This document shows, piece after piece, positions 9,407 to 41,401 of a stretch of DNA of 56,552 nucleotides. The DNA is from Chara braunii (taxonomy: Eukaryota; Streptophyta; Charophyceae; Charales; Characeae). Each line of letters begins with the position of its first letter. Position 1 is the stretch's first letter. The stretch spans positions 705,322-761,873 of the forward strand of contig BFEA01000004.1 in the NCBI GenBank assembly GCA_003427395.1, written 5' to 3'. A program made the translations under genes and the position numbers. Under the pieces are notes generated by a model. It did not search any database. It was given only the letters and a program-made list of their open reading frames with translations, and was not told the origin of the DNA.

Positions 9407-10944
9407 GATTAACTAGCAAAACCGGTCAAAAGAAGAAGAGAGCAACAATCAGAACACAGAGAGCACCTACACCTCCTCACAAGTGATATCCCTCCGTCCG
9501 AGCTGACATCACATTCGGAGCCCCGCAGAATGCTTCAGAAACTAAAACACAACAACAATACACCATAAGTTGGAGACACTTGTTGCACTTCCTTATAGAT
9601 AGACACAAGACTCCTTCCTGATTATGATTCAGAAGGACATATCTTTCACAAGGTAGCAGCCATCGAGCAACCAAGAGTCTAGTTCGCATGACCACAGGAC
9701 ATGCCCATTTTGTCGACAACAGACTTGCGATCCATAAATCCCAGGCAGGAGTGCCCCACAGCCTCTGTTTTAAAAAGCACCAGCACACGACACATCGGCC
9801 CGCGGGTGTCAGCAGGAAACCTGGCACCACTTTTGAGGCCGCCGATTTTTTTTTTTTAACAGCGCCCCACGCCGCGCAGTCCCTCCGAGTTTTGCTAGTG
9901 GCGACAAAAAACTTTCTGCAAGGCTGCCGCGGCCGTGTACTTCCGGTTTAACACTCGGCATGCCCGTGCAAAGGAGGATTCCCGCCAAAATTATTTCTAT
10001 ATGATAGGGGTATGGCCAATCCGAAGAGAGGGCAAGATCCACCATCGGCCCACCAACAGCTGGCATAGGGACCGTGTACTTGCAGTTTAACTCATTCAAG
10101 TCTGACAGCAGGCAGGCATCAGTCAAAGATAAATCACAGCACCATAACACACCAGTCTCGCATCCTATACCAGCAACAATGCACTCGATGCTTTTCTCAT
10201 TCCGCACCCTGTACATGTACCTTGCAGATCAGGTGAGTGAGACCTGTTCCTTCTCCTTTCCCCTCACGTTCACGTCCTTTCATGAACAGTCGTACGCCCT
10301 AAACCGCAAGATACAATGTTGTTTGTGAAGATCCCCTAATAATCCGCAAGGACTATCTACAAGGTGTGAAGGAGGAAAACTGGTGGGCACATCATTGGAC
10401 TAGAATGTGTGGCTGGTATGTGCTGCTGACCCATGCTGCTAAGACATCAACAGAGGGGATCACATCGATCTGGAGAAGTACCTACAAGCAGACACACACA
10501 GCGGCACCACAGACCGAGGATAAAGCCGTCGAACGAACAACCCCCCCTATCAAAATGACTACGAACCTCCCCTCCGCATCCTCTGGCTAGAAGAAGAGGT
10601 GAGGGCAAGGCTAGAAGAAGAGGTGAGGGCAAGTGCAGCACACACGCAACAACAGCCACCCGACAGCAATGCTCTCTCGCAGTTGGTTGATGGCTCTATT
10701 GTTATCAGCCCGTCCAACATGAGACATGTTGCGTTCATGCAAATTGGCTCTTTTAAATTCCCATAAGTTGGGCTTATTCAAACCTTGCTCCTGGAAAAGC
10801 AATGCGTAAAAAAAAAGAAAAAAAAACACTGAAAGCAGCGACAGCACATTTCGCATCTCCAAAAGATGCCCTCAAAAGTCCCAAAAACGCAAACCTAAGA
10901 AAAGAATACCAATCAAGCAACAACATGTACGACCCATCCCTCGC

Positions 10945-29468
<18,524 letters not shown>

Positions 29469-30221
29469 CTAAACGAAGGAGATCGACGCGCACAGCTGTC
29501 GTCAAAGGTCGTTCGTCGTTGCCGTTTGCTTGATGGGGGAGAGAAGTGCCTGGACACAAGACGCGCGCAAGTCAGGGGCGTGATTTTAGGGGAACACGCG
29601 CGAAATGAATCTTCTCCGCCCGGGTCCGGGTCGCACATGCACAGTGTAGTTGTAGGAAACTACACTGTGCGACGGGCGGAAGCAGCGAAGCGGCAAACTG
29701 GCAAAGTGCAAAGTGGCAAAGCGAAAACGAAAAGACGAAACTTGTCTGTATGTCCAAAAGGGAGACCGCGGCTGTAAAGTGAACCCTTGAAAGACAGTCT
29801 CGTGAGTATTGACCGGAGAAGGGGGGGGGGAGGGGAGGGCTCCGCTAAGCGCTGCATTACCGGCGCGCGAGCCTGCCGAGGAGACAATAGTCGTAGCGGC
29901 ATCTCTCCTTGATAACACAGCGTCAACACTGCGTCGACGGAGTTCGTGTTCACCGTATTCTCGCGGCCTGGGATATCGAGGAGGGTAGTAGCCGTGCCTA
30001 AACGCACTTCGCACTTCGGTTGTGTGTTACTTCTTTTTTGTTTTTTGTTTTTTGTTTTGCTGTTGTTCTTTTTGCTATTGCTATATTCTTGTCTCAATCC
30101 ATCTATGTACTCATCTTTCTCAGCTATCTCATCCTCTCGCTAGTCTATGTATGTGTAGTACGCACCAACCAACCCGCATCTCTCCCCAGCCCACGGGGTA
30201 GGTTTGCACCACAGGAGTGGT

Positions 30222-30365
30222 GCGAGAGCAAGGCTGTACCAGCCCCTCGTGTTACTTGTTTGCCTTTCGGATTCACCGGTTGCCATCGAGTTGGAGTCAA
30301 ACGCTGCAGCTTCTTGTGCTTTGTACTCGAGAGCAAGGCTGTACCAGCCCCTCGTGTTACTTGCT
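30222..30365. repeat. 39-bp direct repeat, spacing 105 bp
   Basis: CGAGAGCAAGGCTGTACCAG followed by CCCCTCGTGTTACTTG occurs perfectly at about 30230 and 30325. It lies immediately upstream of the composite SINE. Confidence 0.75.
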
Positions 30366-30367
30366 CG

Positions 30368-30765
30368 TTGGCCTGTGGCTCAGCGGGTAAGGTACTCCTG
30401 CATTGTTGTCAATGCGCATTGTGGTCTGAAGTTGCGGGTTCAAAACTCTGACCTTTGTGCAGAGACACCGGCAGGCTTTTACATAACACAGTCACTTGCA
30501 TAACCCCTTGAGCTGACACAGGTAAGCTATTACAGACACTGCCTGCCCACCACCCCAAGGGTTTGTCCATGGTGGTGTAAGTGAGGTCTTAGACTATGGT
30601 TTTCTTGCGGTTCTTGGCCCATGGTTGTTCTGATAATTGTGCAGTTGTTTCCCTGTCTCATACAGCGCATCAACCAGACTAGTTGTCACTGTAGCTCAAT
30701 AGGTTTGAGCTGAGGATTGCATGGAAGAGTTGACAGTTCGAAATCGGATCACATTGAACTAATAG
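30368..30765 (+). mobile_element. Composite SINE with two tRNA-like domains, copy 1
   Basis: The first tRNA-like head (TGGCTCAGCGGGTAAGG to GCGGGTTCAAAAC) is followed by a central region shared with the copy at 46855 (ATTACAGACACTGCCTGC, CACCACCCCAAGGG) and a second tRNA-like part (CTGTAGCTCAATAGGTTTG to ACAGTTCGAAATC). No clear tail or target duplication. Confidence 0.65.
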
Positions 30766-30804
30766 ATATACAGTGTTGTTGTCTATCCTCCTTGTCCATG
30801 GTCA

Positions 30805-30865
30805 CGGGTATCTTAGTCTAACGGAACGGGCTCCAGGTATTCGCCCTGGGTTCAGTTGTGACTTG
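30805..30865 (+). repeat. Single unit related to the 43.4-kb tandem repeat
   Basis: TATCTTAGTCTAACGGAACG and GGCTCCAGGTATTCGCCCTG resemble the 80-bp units at 43354-43700 and look tRNA-like (GGGTTCAGTTG as B box). Relationship judged by eye. Confidence 0.4.
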
Positions 30866-31561
30866 TGATAAGCGAGGCTCTGTGCCTCACGGCTTCACGT
30901 ACCCTTAGGATAAAACCCGAAGTAAGCCCCGAAGAATGGTTCCTAGCTGATTAAGGGAAGCGGGTTCCCTTTTTCAAATTTTGAGGATCAAATGCATGCT
31001 CTTTCAGGATTGCCCCTGCTCTTCGTCGAATTAGTCCAGCGCGAATGATTAGCGACCGCGCGGGAAAATTCAAGAAACAGTTATGAATTTCAGTTCTCGG
31101 CATCTTGAATTTATGCAATCAGAGAGCGCGCGGCCATTCTTGCTCACCATACAAGCTCGCTCCCTACTTTGTGTGCACACGCCAACTCCCTTTCTTGCTT
31201 GTTCTTGCCTTTGCATAACCGTCCGTCTTCGTCTAAGTCCCACACCTGATCTCCCTTCCTCGCCTCTCGGCACGATTGATTGGTCAGCAGTTGGGATGGT
31301 CAGATCAAGCCGCAAGAACGAACAAACGCGCGCGGCTTAAACGACGACCCCAAGAGAACGAAATCTTTGATTGTCCCGCCTTCTTCTATCTTTCTGGAAC
31401 CTTCTCTCTTCTTTTGTCCTCCTCATCCACTCCCCTGGCTGGCCATGCTACCCGCTGGTGCCCCGCCGCCTTTCGCGCTATAAATCCTGCAGCCCCTTCC
31501 TCTCACTCTCTTTGATATCGCCTGCAATGCTGCTTGAACTATACGTGAAGACCGCAGCACC

Positions 31562-31568
31562 AGACAGG

Positions 31569-31600
<32 letters not shown>

Positions 31601-34495
31601 TTTAAGCATCTATGTTGGGGAGTAGAGGACGTGCTGATAAGAGCAGACACTCCCTCTACTCCCCTAGATGGATAGATGGCTCCGTTCCATTAGTGGGGAG
31701 CTGCACCTGCTGGAAACCGGGTCCAGCGTCCCTTTACATCATCCATAGTGAACATATACCAAAATTTAAGCTGAAAAGTGGGCCCAACGACCCTTCATAT
31801 CTGGGAATGCTGGGGAATAGTTATGCCTCTTCACCCTATTCAGGCGCCAGATATGCCATTACATCTAGCAATATTAACACTCCCCATCTGCTTATCGTGA
31901 GCTGGGACTGGGATCCACAGATAAAACCCAGACTGGGACACAGGTAATCACTCAAACGCATACCATGAGCCAGGAACTAAGGCCAACTTTGGTGGAGGAA
32001 AAGGATCAGGAAACTCAGAAAGGGGGCTGAGGGGAATGGAGGGATCTATGTTACTCTAGTCATTAAAATATAAGTGGTAATTCATTGGGAGCTCACCGTG
32101 AGCTATCTCGCACGCTCCATTCCATTCAACCTGCCCAATTTTACCACCTTGTTCCCCTCCAAGCCAGTTTAGATTGAACGTTTTTATGTGTTGTTTGATT
32201 TCTTTTTCTGCTGTCAAGGTTTTAAGTTTTTTTTTTAATGTTTCTCATCTCGAGTTAATATCTAGTTGGATTTGTTGTTTGATGGAATCTGTGAACTCAG
32301 GCCCATCTAGACGGGCATCTTCCATTTCAAATGTGCACCTGTGAAACCATATGGCATAGAAAAAAGTTATTCTCCCGATCGTGAATAGGTTCGTTGTTAA
32401 GCTGTCTTCACATGATGGGGTCCAGGCTTCCAGGAGGAGAGCTTTCTAGTTCCATGGCCATGGTAGGGAGGTTTCAATCTGGTTCCAGATCCTATCCCAC
32501 CAACGCCATAACCAAACTGTCCCCTGAGCACTGTAAAAATATATGTTCTATTGTTTCCGGAATCAATTTGGACGGGAAGGCAGATTTGCAGAACTTGCAC
32601 TAGGGAAGGGTTATTCCTCTTTGTTCTAGAGTAGTTTTGTCAATGATCCAGTCATTGGTTGACAAGCATCGGTGAGTGATCTGCCATTGAAGGGATGCCA
32701 TTTTAGTTGGTTTGGATTTGATGGAATGGAACCATTTGACTGAATGTAATTTTTTTTTGCTCACGTTTAGGTGTCTCATCCATCGCTCTTCTATTCTATC
32801 TTTTAAATTTATCTTCGGGCGCAGCATCCTGTATGTGGATTTTACTGACAACGTATGAAGAGCCCGTGTATGGGAACGTCCTGGATATACCTTAGACGCC
32901 TAAGACCAACTAACAGGATCTAGTGGGAGATGGGATATAGGAGTATCTGGTTTATAAGTCATCCACCTATCTTTGATCATTAATATCCTAGTCCTGAATA
33001 GTCTGTCTTTTTGGATTAGCCCCATGCTTTGATGTGCAGTGGATCTAAGGAACTCATCCTCCTTCAATTCATAAATTGTCATTAACACATCACGATTAGG
33101 GCGTAGCTCACTAATTTTTCCTACCACACCTGGCTGATTATGGATGGAGACCCAATCATTAGGAATAAGGGTAGGCCATTTTCTCAAGATCCTAACCCAA
33201 TCTAAGGGGATTATATCAATTATCTGTTCCAATGCTTCCTTCTGATGGCGTCAGTATCTTAATTTATCATTAAGGGTCGGGAGGTCAATCCAGTCTTGGT
33301 CCTCCACACTCCCAATATCTCTGATGCGCGTAACTCCTCTTCTAATTCATCCTTTCCAAGAAGAGTCCGTGCAGTTTAAGGTGCATTCATGATAGTCTCT
33401 GATGAGCGCATTGTTGAATAATGTTTGTTGGCATACTTCTTCCCATCTTTCTGGTGCTACTTTACCTGGGATGGGTAGTTTCCTCCACGTTTTGAGCAGG
33501 TCAGTCCATAAGGGGTCCCTGAATAGGTCAGTCCTTGCTGCTTGGCGATCAGATAAATCCAAATTTTGGGGTTCTGATGGGGACGCCCTTAAAATCGGCC
33601 AGGCGCGATTTTCCAACCATATTAGAGGTTCAACCTCATCTGGGGTGAGAGGGGCGAGGCGTCTGATCTGTTCGCAAGCCAGATTATTCCATGGGGCTTG
33701 GGGATTGAATAGTAGGCATTTTATCCATTGAATTGAAAGTGTCTTCGCTTGGGTGGTGGGGTCAATTATACCTAGACCGCCTTTGGATTTAGGTTGAATT
33801 AATGATTTTCATGCCACTCTGCTGATAACATTTTTGGATTGATGATTACCTCGCCAAAGATATGCTACCAACTGCGTCTGCAAGATTTTAATGGATAAGT
33901 TATCAAGGGCCCAGATAGCGGATTTGTACCAAATAGAGGCGAGGACCACATTGTTAATCGCTAGCGTTCTTCCTATCAATGAGGTGTGTTTATCTTTCCA
34001 TAATTCGAGTTTTGAGAGTGCATGTTTCAAAATCCCTTCGTTATTGGATGTTGGTTTGCCAAGGGCTGATAGTGAAATCCCGAGAACCATGACTAGCGAA
34101 TCAAGCGGGAACCATTTGATCGTTGGTCGCTCTGGAGGCCTTACTCCTTGATAGTGCATCCACCAACCAAGGGTTTTGTTTCCCCAGTTAATCCTCATGT
34201 CTGATAGTTTACAAAATACGTTCATAATCCGTTGTATCGCCTCTAGGTTTTCATGTGAGGCATCAACCATGAGAGATAGGTCATCAACGAAGCGAGAACA
34301 TATCGGAATGGCGTCCTCTGGTATGAATGTAACTTGGATGCGCTTGATATCTTTATGGTGGCGAATGTGAGCTGCCAGTGCTTCCATGATGATTACAAAG
34401 AGAAGCGGGGCAATGGAATCTCCTTGCCTAATTGATCTTTGTAGCATTATAGGAGGAGCTACATTCCCATTGACCATGACTCTTGTAGACAGGCT
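31562..34495 (-). mobile_element. 5'-truncated LINE with 9-bp target duplication
   Basis: Body 31571-34486 on the minus strand, bounded by AGACAGGCT at 31562-31570 and 34487-34495. The 3' end has a tail of about 29 A (T on the plus strand, 31571-31599), next to an 18-bp inverted repeat. The 5' end stops inside the reverse transcriptase domain, typical of incomplete target-primed reverse transcription. Sequence between 31600 and 32390 is 3' untranslated or decayed coding. Confidence 0.88.
32394..34480 (-). pseudogene. LINE ORF2 remnant: RT C-terminal half and zf-RVT
   Basis: The fragment starts mid-RT with LQRSIRQGDSIAPLLFVIIM (RT block before the catalytic site), then the catalytic FVDD (CSRFVDDLSLMVDA) and the thumb-region motif LIGRTLAINNVVLASIWYKS. 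Further down, in disrupted frames, come WMRHLNVSKKKLHSVKWFHS and the zf-RVT-like LQWQITHRCLSTNDWI, then CKFCKSAFP and ETIEHIFLQC, a Cys/His knuckle. It is the plant/alga L1-like arrangement. Frames break near 33808, 33617, 33347 and 32900, so it is dead. Endonuclease and the first RT blocks are missing through 5' truncation. Confidence 0.88.
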
Positions 34496-34499
34496 CGAC

Positions 34500-36100
34500 G
34501 TGCCAAAGTGACGGGCGGAATGACAGAGTGAGGTGGGATTAGCGGCAGACTTGGGTTGAAGCAGTCGGAGGGACTGAGCGGTGGTGGAGATGGAATGTGG
34601 CGAGCGACAGGGCCTTGTAGCTATGGTTGGCTGATGTCTTGGTTAGTTGGTGGTTGCGCCGAAGGGAGGCCAACACTGTTGAAATTTTGAATAGTGAGGG
34701 ACTCGCGCTTTTCTCCATTGTTGCTTTGTCCACGTGTTTTGTGTGCAGCAGACTAAGTGTGGATACTTAGTCGCATGCATGATGTTGGCTATGAAAGTTA
34801 TGGATGTAGTCCAAGATACATGAGTGTATGGATGTGGAATGATGTTGTGGTTGTAAGGCGCACTTAGGCGCTTTCCTAGGGAGTTATTGGATGTCAAACG
34901 TCTGCCTGTATGCATGAGTGTGTTGATCTCCCTTTCTCATCCCGACCCTTGCTGATCCTTGCGTTAAGAGTGAGCGCGGGGGATCGTCGCCAACTTTTTC
35001 CTCTCTCCCCTCTCGCCCGCAAGTGCTACGTGTCGGTATTTCCCTCGTTCATTTGGGCTGATCGTCGGCAACCACGGACATCGGGCAAGGGCGTTTAGTC
35101 AACCCGCCCGATCTCTTTGCTACTCGACCATAGTCGTTTTGTCCTAACAACGATTTTGTGATTGCAACGCTGTGTCCCTGACTTGCATTTTTTATAAGTG
35201 GGAGGGAGTGGGGCAAGGTCTATTGAGATTTGTACGAGGTCGAGACTCGCTACGCTGAACATGAGCGCGGGTGATTGCCCGTGCTCAAGCTTCCCATCGA
35301 TCTGCCATAACACCCTTTCGCCTTTCCCAATCATAGACGAGGACGGTGTGTATTGCGACGCAGATGTGCGAAGCACATTACTGCGGACTGACCAGGTTCA
35401 TCTCTATAACCAGTTTAAGGTTTGTCACATCGGAGGAAGTGGGTGTATTCTAGTTGATCGTTTTTCTTCCCCATCCTTGATCTTACCTTACACGGATTTA
35501 ACAGTCTTGCTATGGTCGGTTTCCCATGCCACGTGGAAGCCCCAGTTTAGCTGCCACTGGTGTCGGCGGGAAAACTTGTATTTCTGGCGGAGGCTGGTAC
35601 TAGGGTACGAAGGCTGGGCTCGGTTCTTGAAACTCTCCCGCAGTGCGAGAGCCCTTTCGGCAAGCTTCTGAACCTAGGTGCCCCTAACCTCGCTCGGGCC
35701 ATACAACGAGGCCCCTAATCGACCTCGCTTTATGAGTCTGACCCAGATGCCTAAGATGTCCCTTATCTCTTGGGTCTTTGCAATAAAGTAGGCGTGAACC
35801 TGACAAGAGAGAAACGGTAGGTTCCACGTCTTCCCCCCCTTTTTTTTTTGTTATCTCTTTTCGCGACTGGCCTTTGGGTCGCACGCTGCCCCTAAACCCC
35901 CGGCGAAGCAGAATTTTGCTTATACCTCGAATGTTGACACAACTAGTCCTGCGAGTTTTCCTTTGTTTTTCCTTTTGAGCCATTTCTGTCGCCCCTAATC
36001 CAAAGTGACCTCGGGTAAGATCCCCAGCTTTGTCCAGGTGATTCAACTCCCACCCAAAATCCTCGCCCCTTGTCAGAGGGCGCGGTGTCCCGGCCCTTCG
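34500..36100. other. No gene recognised
   Basis: No confident coding region or element. One 157-codon plus-strand frame (35198-35671) has no recognisable domain. GC content and lack of simple repeats suggest old transposon or intergenic DNA. Confidence 0.4.
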
Positions 36101-36232
36101 CTGCGTACCAAACAGGCATCCGCTTCCTCACAGCTGCGTAGCAGACAGATATCATCTCACTCACCGTTGCGTACCAGACAGACATTCACTTACACGCCAT
36201 TGTGTACGGGGGGGCCGCCCGCATACCTTCGT
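36101..36232. repeat. 33-bp tandem repeat, four degenerate units
   Basis: CTGCGTACCA at 36101, CTGCGTAGCA at 36134, TTGCGTACCA at 36167 and TTGTGTACGG at 36200, each followed by a CAGACAGAYAT-like stretch. The exact 33-bp period keeps an open minus-strand frame of repeated WYAA units, but nothing else supports a gene. Confidence 0.7.
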
Positions 36233-36613
36233 CGCAAACCCGGTACCAGTTCGCAGGGTCATGCTGAATCGTCAGGGCCGATTTTTGGGCTTCCCAGTGG
36301 TACTGCACGGGTTCGGTGCTCTGCCCTACAGCTGGGTTGTGGGGTAGGTGCGGAGGCTACGGTCACTATTAGTAAAAGAAAGATATAGAGGAAAAGAAAA
36401 ATAAAAGGAAAGTGAGGGTTTGAGTGCAGAGCCTCAGATCCGTGTCTGGATCTAGATCGTTACCTTTGAGTTTTGGAGTCTGGGGGGCTTTAGTGATGCT
36501 GAAACGCGAGAGAACTCTGAGGGGTCGTTTCTCTCTTTCCATTAATATTACTATTATTATCGTTGCCTATTTCTCCTATTTTACTACTTGTCCTGTCGTT
36601 TTGTGTGGAATTA

Positions 36614-36633
36614 ACGGTTCGTTTTCGAACCGT
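36614..36633. other. Perfect 8-bp hairpin with TTTT loop
   Basis: ACGGTTCG-TTTT-CGAACCGT. No neighbouring gene to relate it to. From here to about 41390 I see no gene; a run of 26 G at 38914-38939 and a GA run at 38568-38584 are the only clear features. Confidence 0.5.
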
Positions 36634-38913
36634 GATTACCGACTGGCGGCCTAGAATGTCCTGATCGTTCGCGCCTCTGTTGTCCCTGGTGCGGGACCGC
36701 AAAAGAGGGGCAACCCGTGACCGCTTCGGTAGGAGGGTTATCACCACCCGTGGAGGGTCATAAGCCCCCTCCTTGCCAACGGAAACGGGTACCCATTAGT
36801 GGTAGCCCGACGACTCGTTTTAGAGGAGAGAGGTCGTTGGTTGGTATCCCGTTATGGGACCGCCGATTTAGGGTCGCAGTTTTTTCGTAGCAAGACGAAG
36901 TTACAGGGACTGATAGCTGAAAGCCTTGTTGGTGCTACGGCCGTTGGGGTTCTGTCCCTTGCTATTTTTATCTTAATTTATTTTATTTTTGTTTGTGTTT
37001 TATTTTATTCTATTAAGTAATGGAACCACGGTTTATTGACATGCAGAACTTCATAAATTTACCCCATTTAGAACGCTGGGGTCACGACATGCAATGGCCC
37101 TATAAGAGAGGAAGGAGGGCTGGCATCTAGCTAATTGGGCATGACCAGTCTCACGCTGCTTGTTGTCGAGCTGAGAAGAGGGGTGAGCGGTAGTGTGGGC
37201 ATGAGGCAGCCCTGTTTGTGTGTGCATGTGCTAAGTGTTCGATCTTGGTTGTCTTGGGTTTCTGCGGCCTGGCGCAAATGTGTAAACCAACCGAAGAGGG
37301 CGCGACCATGGTACGAAGTAGTGGGCTGCACGAGTATAGGCCGAAATACCTCCAGTTTATCTGAAGGTGGGAGCAGATGTCGGGGGAGGGATCTGCAGTG
37401 ACAACCATTCTAAACTATAGCCATTGCAATAAAGAGGCAAGGCTGAAGATCAACATTGAGGGGGGGGAAAAAGAAAAGATGAGAGCAGACCAAAGACTGT
37501 AGTTGGCCATCACAAAGGCCAAGGACCGGGCTGAGAGGAGGTGCAGGAGAGACGGGGTCACAAATGAACTGAAGGTGACTGTTTCTTACCTTTAAGCAGA
37601 GACTTCGATGGACACAGTAAAGCGAGAACAGAGGCACCTGGACCGCGACACGGAGGCGGAGAGCGAGGAGAGTGACCGGGAGGTCCGGACCCAGTCCTGG
37701 CATGGACTGGACCAGTGCCGGCAAGACCACCCGTCCGCTGAGCCTGTAGAGGACGGACCAGAGGCCAGCTCAAAGAAGGGGAAAGATTGAGACCGCAGGG
37801 CGGTTACGAGCGATCGGGGTGAAGGCCCAAGACACAGAAGAAAGAGGGACACGCAAAAAGAAAAAAAGTGAGACATTTGAGACCGCGCAGCGTGGCTAAG
37901 AAGGTCAGTTCCAAGTGAGTCACGACGGTGATGTGCGCGTACTTAGCGGATGTGTCGAAAAGCGAGCGCACAGACGAAGGTTGACGTCAATAATTCTCCC
38001 GCCCTATCTGGACATGACGGAGACTTTTTGGCCTGCACGAGAGTTAGATTGGGGATAGGGTGACGAGGTTGAGGCCACGGGCAGTGACCGTGCAAGTGTG
38101 CAGGGAAAGCTGAAGAGAGGTTAGCGTAGGAGCGGTGTGTGTAGATGACAAACCTGCTTGGTCGTGGGTGACGGTTGGCGCTGATCACTGGATATGTTGA
38201 ATGTAGCCGTGAAGGGTTCAATGGAGGGGGTGCGCGCGAGTGCCGGCGAAGGTACTGCTCACATTGTTGTGCTAAGGAGTCACGCGATTACCTGTTTGAA
38301 GGTCCCTCGCAGAGTCCATTGGAGCCGACTCATGCTTTTGGTGACTAACACTCCCATCCAATACGTTGAGACTGATGGCGCTTGTGTGACCATCGCTATA
38401 CTCTGGACGGGCACATGTGAAGAAGAACTTGCACGAGCACTGTGGACAACCTGCTAGTGTACAATGTAGAAAGATGTCAGCCATCGATGGTGCGGAAAGG
38501 AGATATTAGAGAAGTGAGAACACAAAAGAAGGAGGGTAATTGCTAAGGAGAGCCGATGTAATTGTACTTGAGAGAGAGAGAGAGGGAAGGTGAAAGGGAA
38601 GCGCAGAAGACGACCACGAGGGAAAATAACAGGGTCTCTCTTTAACTTGATGATGTCGCCTACTGGTCGTGTCGGTTGGTGGCTTACCTGAGTTCAGGCT
38701 CGGAGGGTCGAAGTGTGGTCGCAGGGGCAAGTTTCCGCTGAGTGGCCTAAGGCCTTCGTTACTACCTCTTGGGTGAGCTGGCAAGGGAAAGGCTCGGCTC
38801 ACCTACTCCGTCTGAGTAATGCATGGCGAGTATGACAATAACCTTGGCGCGCACGACGGGTTTTGAGTGAAGCAATCAGGACTAGTGTGGAGGAGATGTC
38901 GTGGGGACGAGAC

Positions 38914-38939
38914 GGGGGGGGGGGGGGGGGGGGGGGGGG
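38914..38939. repeat. Poly(G) run
   Basis: 26 consecutive G; length uncertain for technical reasons. Confidence 0.9.
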
Positions 38940-41401
38940 CTATATGTAGACATAAGCATGGAGTAAACTGAACAAGAAATGGACTGTTGACGTCACCTAT
39001 TCCCTCCGACAATTAGGGTCTCTCCCTGCCCCTGACTTCAAAAGGACGAAGTATGTACCTTCGACAGAGTGTACGAAATATTAAAAAAAAAGGCTTGGGG
39101 ACGAGATCAGTATACGCTAGGCCGCTACTCTCTAATGGCTATGGCCTGGGCGAGCGATGGTCATAAGTTGGTAGAGATGAAGAAAGGTCAAGATGTGTTG
39201 AGAAAGAGAGGTCAAGATGCGTTGATGGAATATTCAGTTACACGAAGCTCCTGTCAACGAGTGAGGTAGATCATGTTAACACATTATGTTCATTGACTCT
39301 GATTTAGTAGACCTTGTCATTTCTTAAGTTGACAACAATTGCTTATGGTGACCTCATGCTGCTTTCCGGATATTTGAAACGATGAACTAGATAATGAAGG
39401 GGAGGTTATGAGCGTAATGGACCTGACCCACAAGGAAAGTAAAGTTGTGTTTTCCTGTTCGATAACGAGTTGGTGGGTGGATGAGTGAATTGGAGATAGT
39501 AATCACAAGCGCTCGACTTGCCTAGCACACCAAACGAGCTTCGTCTGTAAGTCATGATTGACACATGAAACTCCGCGTACACGTCACTGGTGGGGTATGG
39601 TCCTGATATTTCTTAGTGTGTATGCTTGGGTGATTGATGGGTAAGAAGCGACATACTCTAAGGAAGATTGCATACCTCCTCACAAATTCCTGGTAGATGG
39701 AGACTTCGTGACTGGTCGAGACTAATTAAACAAGTGAATTTTGTTTGAAGGGGTCGTCTACAAAGCTTTGGATATAAAGTGTGTTGGTCACTCGACGCCT
39801 GGCAAGATGAAAGTTTGTGGTATAGCGTCTGACCTTTTTTTTTGTGCGTATGAAGCACCTATATTGATTGAACTTGTACACAACCACTCGGCAAATCACT
39901 CCCTCTCCACTCGAAAGTTATGTAACTCGACTCAGTATATGGTCTAGCAACATCCGACATGACACCTAAGTTGAGGGATGTTAGTGTCACTCCTAGCGAA
40001 GCTCAGTCGAGGGTCACGTCGACCTTTCCTGGTGTGGCTTGAACGGGAGGACAGACCCCCAGATGACGTTTTCTCGAGTTGTGACAAAGCATATTAATTT
40101 TCTTATTTAACCGCTCATCAATCCAGTGCTTCATCCCGTCTAAGGCGAGTAAGCACTAAGCCAAGCCTCGCTTCGAGTTTGACAGTGCTCTGTGATGTCT
40201 GTGAGCGGGGACTGGGAGCGTAAATCTATCATTCAAAGACATTTGGCTGAGTACAGTACTTAAAACAAAAGAAAAGGCGGGGTTTCAGGCAAATAGGAAG
40301 AGGAAAAATCTGACATGTCTAAAAATGTTTATCTCGTGAACAAATGAGGAATAATCAGTTTTGACTATGTGTCCAAGGCAGTCACGCATAACATAAATTT
40401 GGCTCTACTCTGGGTAACGGTATCGAGTTCTGACAAGCTTTGCACTGAAAATTATTGTGCTTCTTACGGTCATACCTGGAGTCCGAGGTAGCTGTTCTTT
40501 AAGTACAGTAATAAAAAAAAATAATGTTTCAGCAGTGTATCTTCGCTCTAGTCGTGTGGTGCGAATGAATTCTGAGCTTAAAAGCTTCTGGTAAGAGGGC
40601 GATTTTATTCGAATAAGAGTTTTGGAAGGATCAACATCTGATACTACTCCCCTCGTGGCAATCGGTTTTGGTCGAATCTGAGAAACTTTCGCAGATCACC
40701 CTCAATATAGCACTTCATAAAGCCAGGTAAGCGTCTGTAATCAGTCGCTAATAACGAGTTAGAGTCGTTTTTCTTTCTGATCATAGATGACACTTGATAA
40801 TCACTCAGTTTCATCCACTGTGGAAGTTCAAACTTGTTCTCAGTGGTTGTTAACCATACTTAGAGAGCTATCTACTACTCTTACCTCATAGCATACACAG
40901 ATTCAACGACCGCAAGAACTCTACCTCTAATACTTGCCTCCAACGGAGGACTTGGCACCAAATGCTATTATTGAGTTTATCGCAATTAGTCATCTCTTGA
41001 GTGGTATCAGACAAAAAGTGATTGGGCCGTATGACCTTATACAAAACTGTGATTAGTAGTCGATTATCATGAAGTCTAAGGGGATAAGGGTCCTGAGCAG
41101 CAAATCGTAAAGTAGTGATTGTTGCCAGGTCAGACGAGTCATAACAGCGTCTTGGCTAAGTCTCTGCAAACAAAGAGTTATTATCCTTGCGATCTGAACA
41201 TTGATCATAGCAGACTATTGTCGGTAATAAACGCCTGGGGAAGGGATAGGTTCATGCCCTTCGAACCAGTGAGTCCTTCAGTAGTAACCCAACTGTTGGG
41301 AAAATTTTAGATGATGACGAGTGTTGGTTACCCTAGATGGTTAACCAGGGGTTGAGTTACGTGTATAATGAGGTATAATTGATAACGGGAGGGGAGTGAG
41401 C

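Noticed and set aside
35198-35671. 157-codon plus-strand ORF as a gene
   Set aside because: No recognisable domain, no splice or regulatory context; kept as unannotated.
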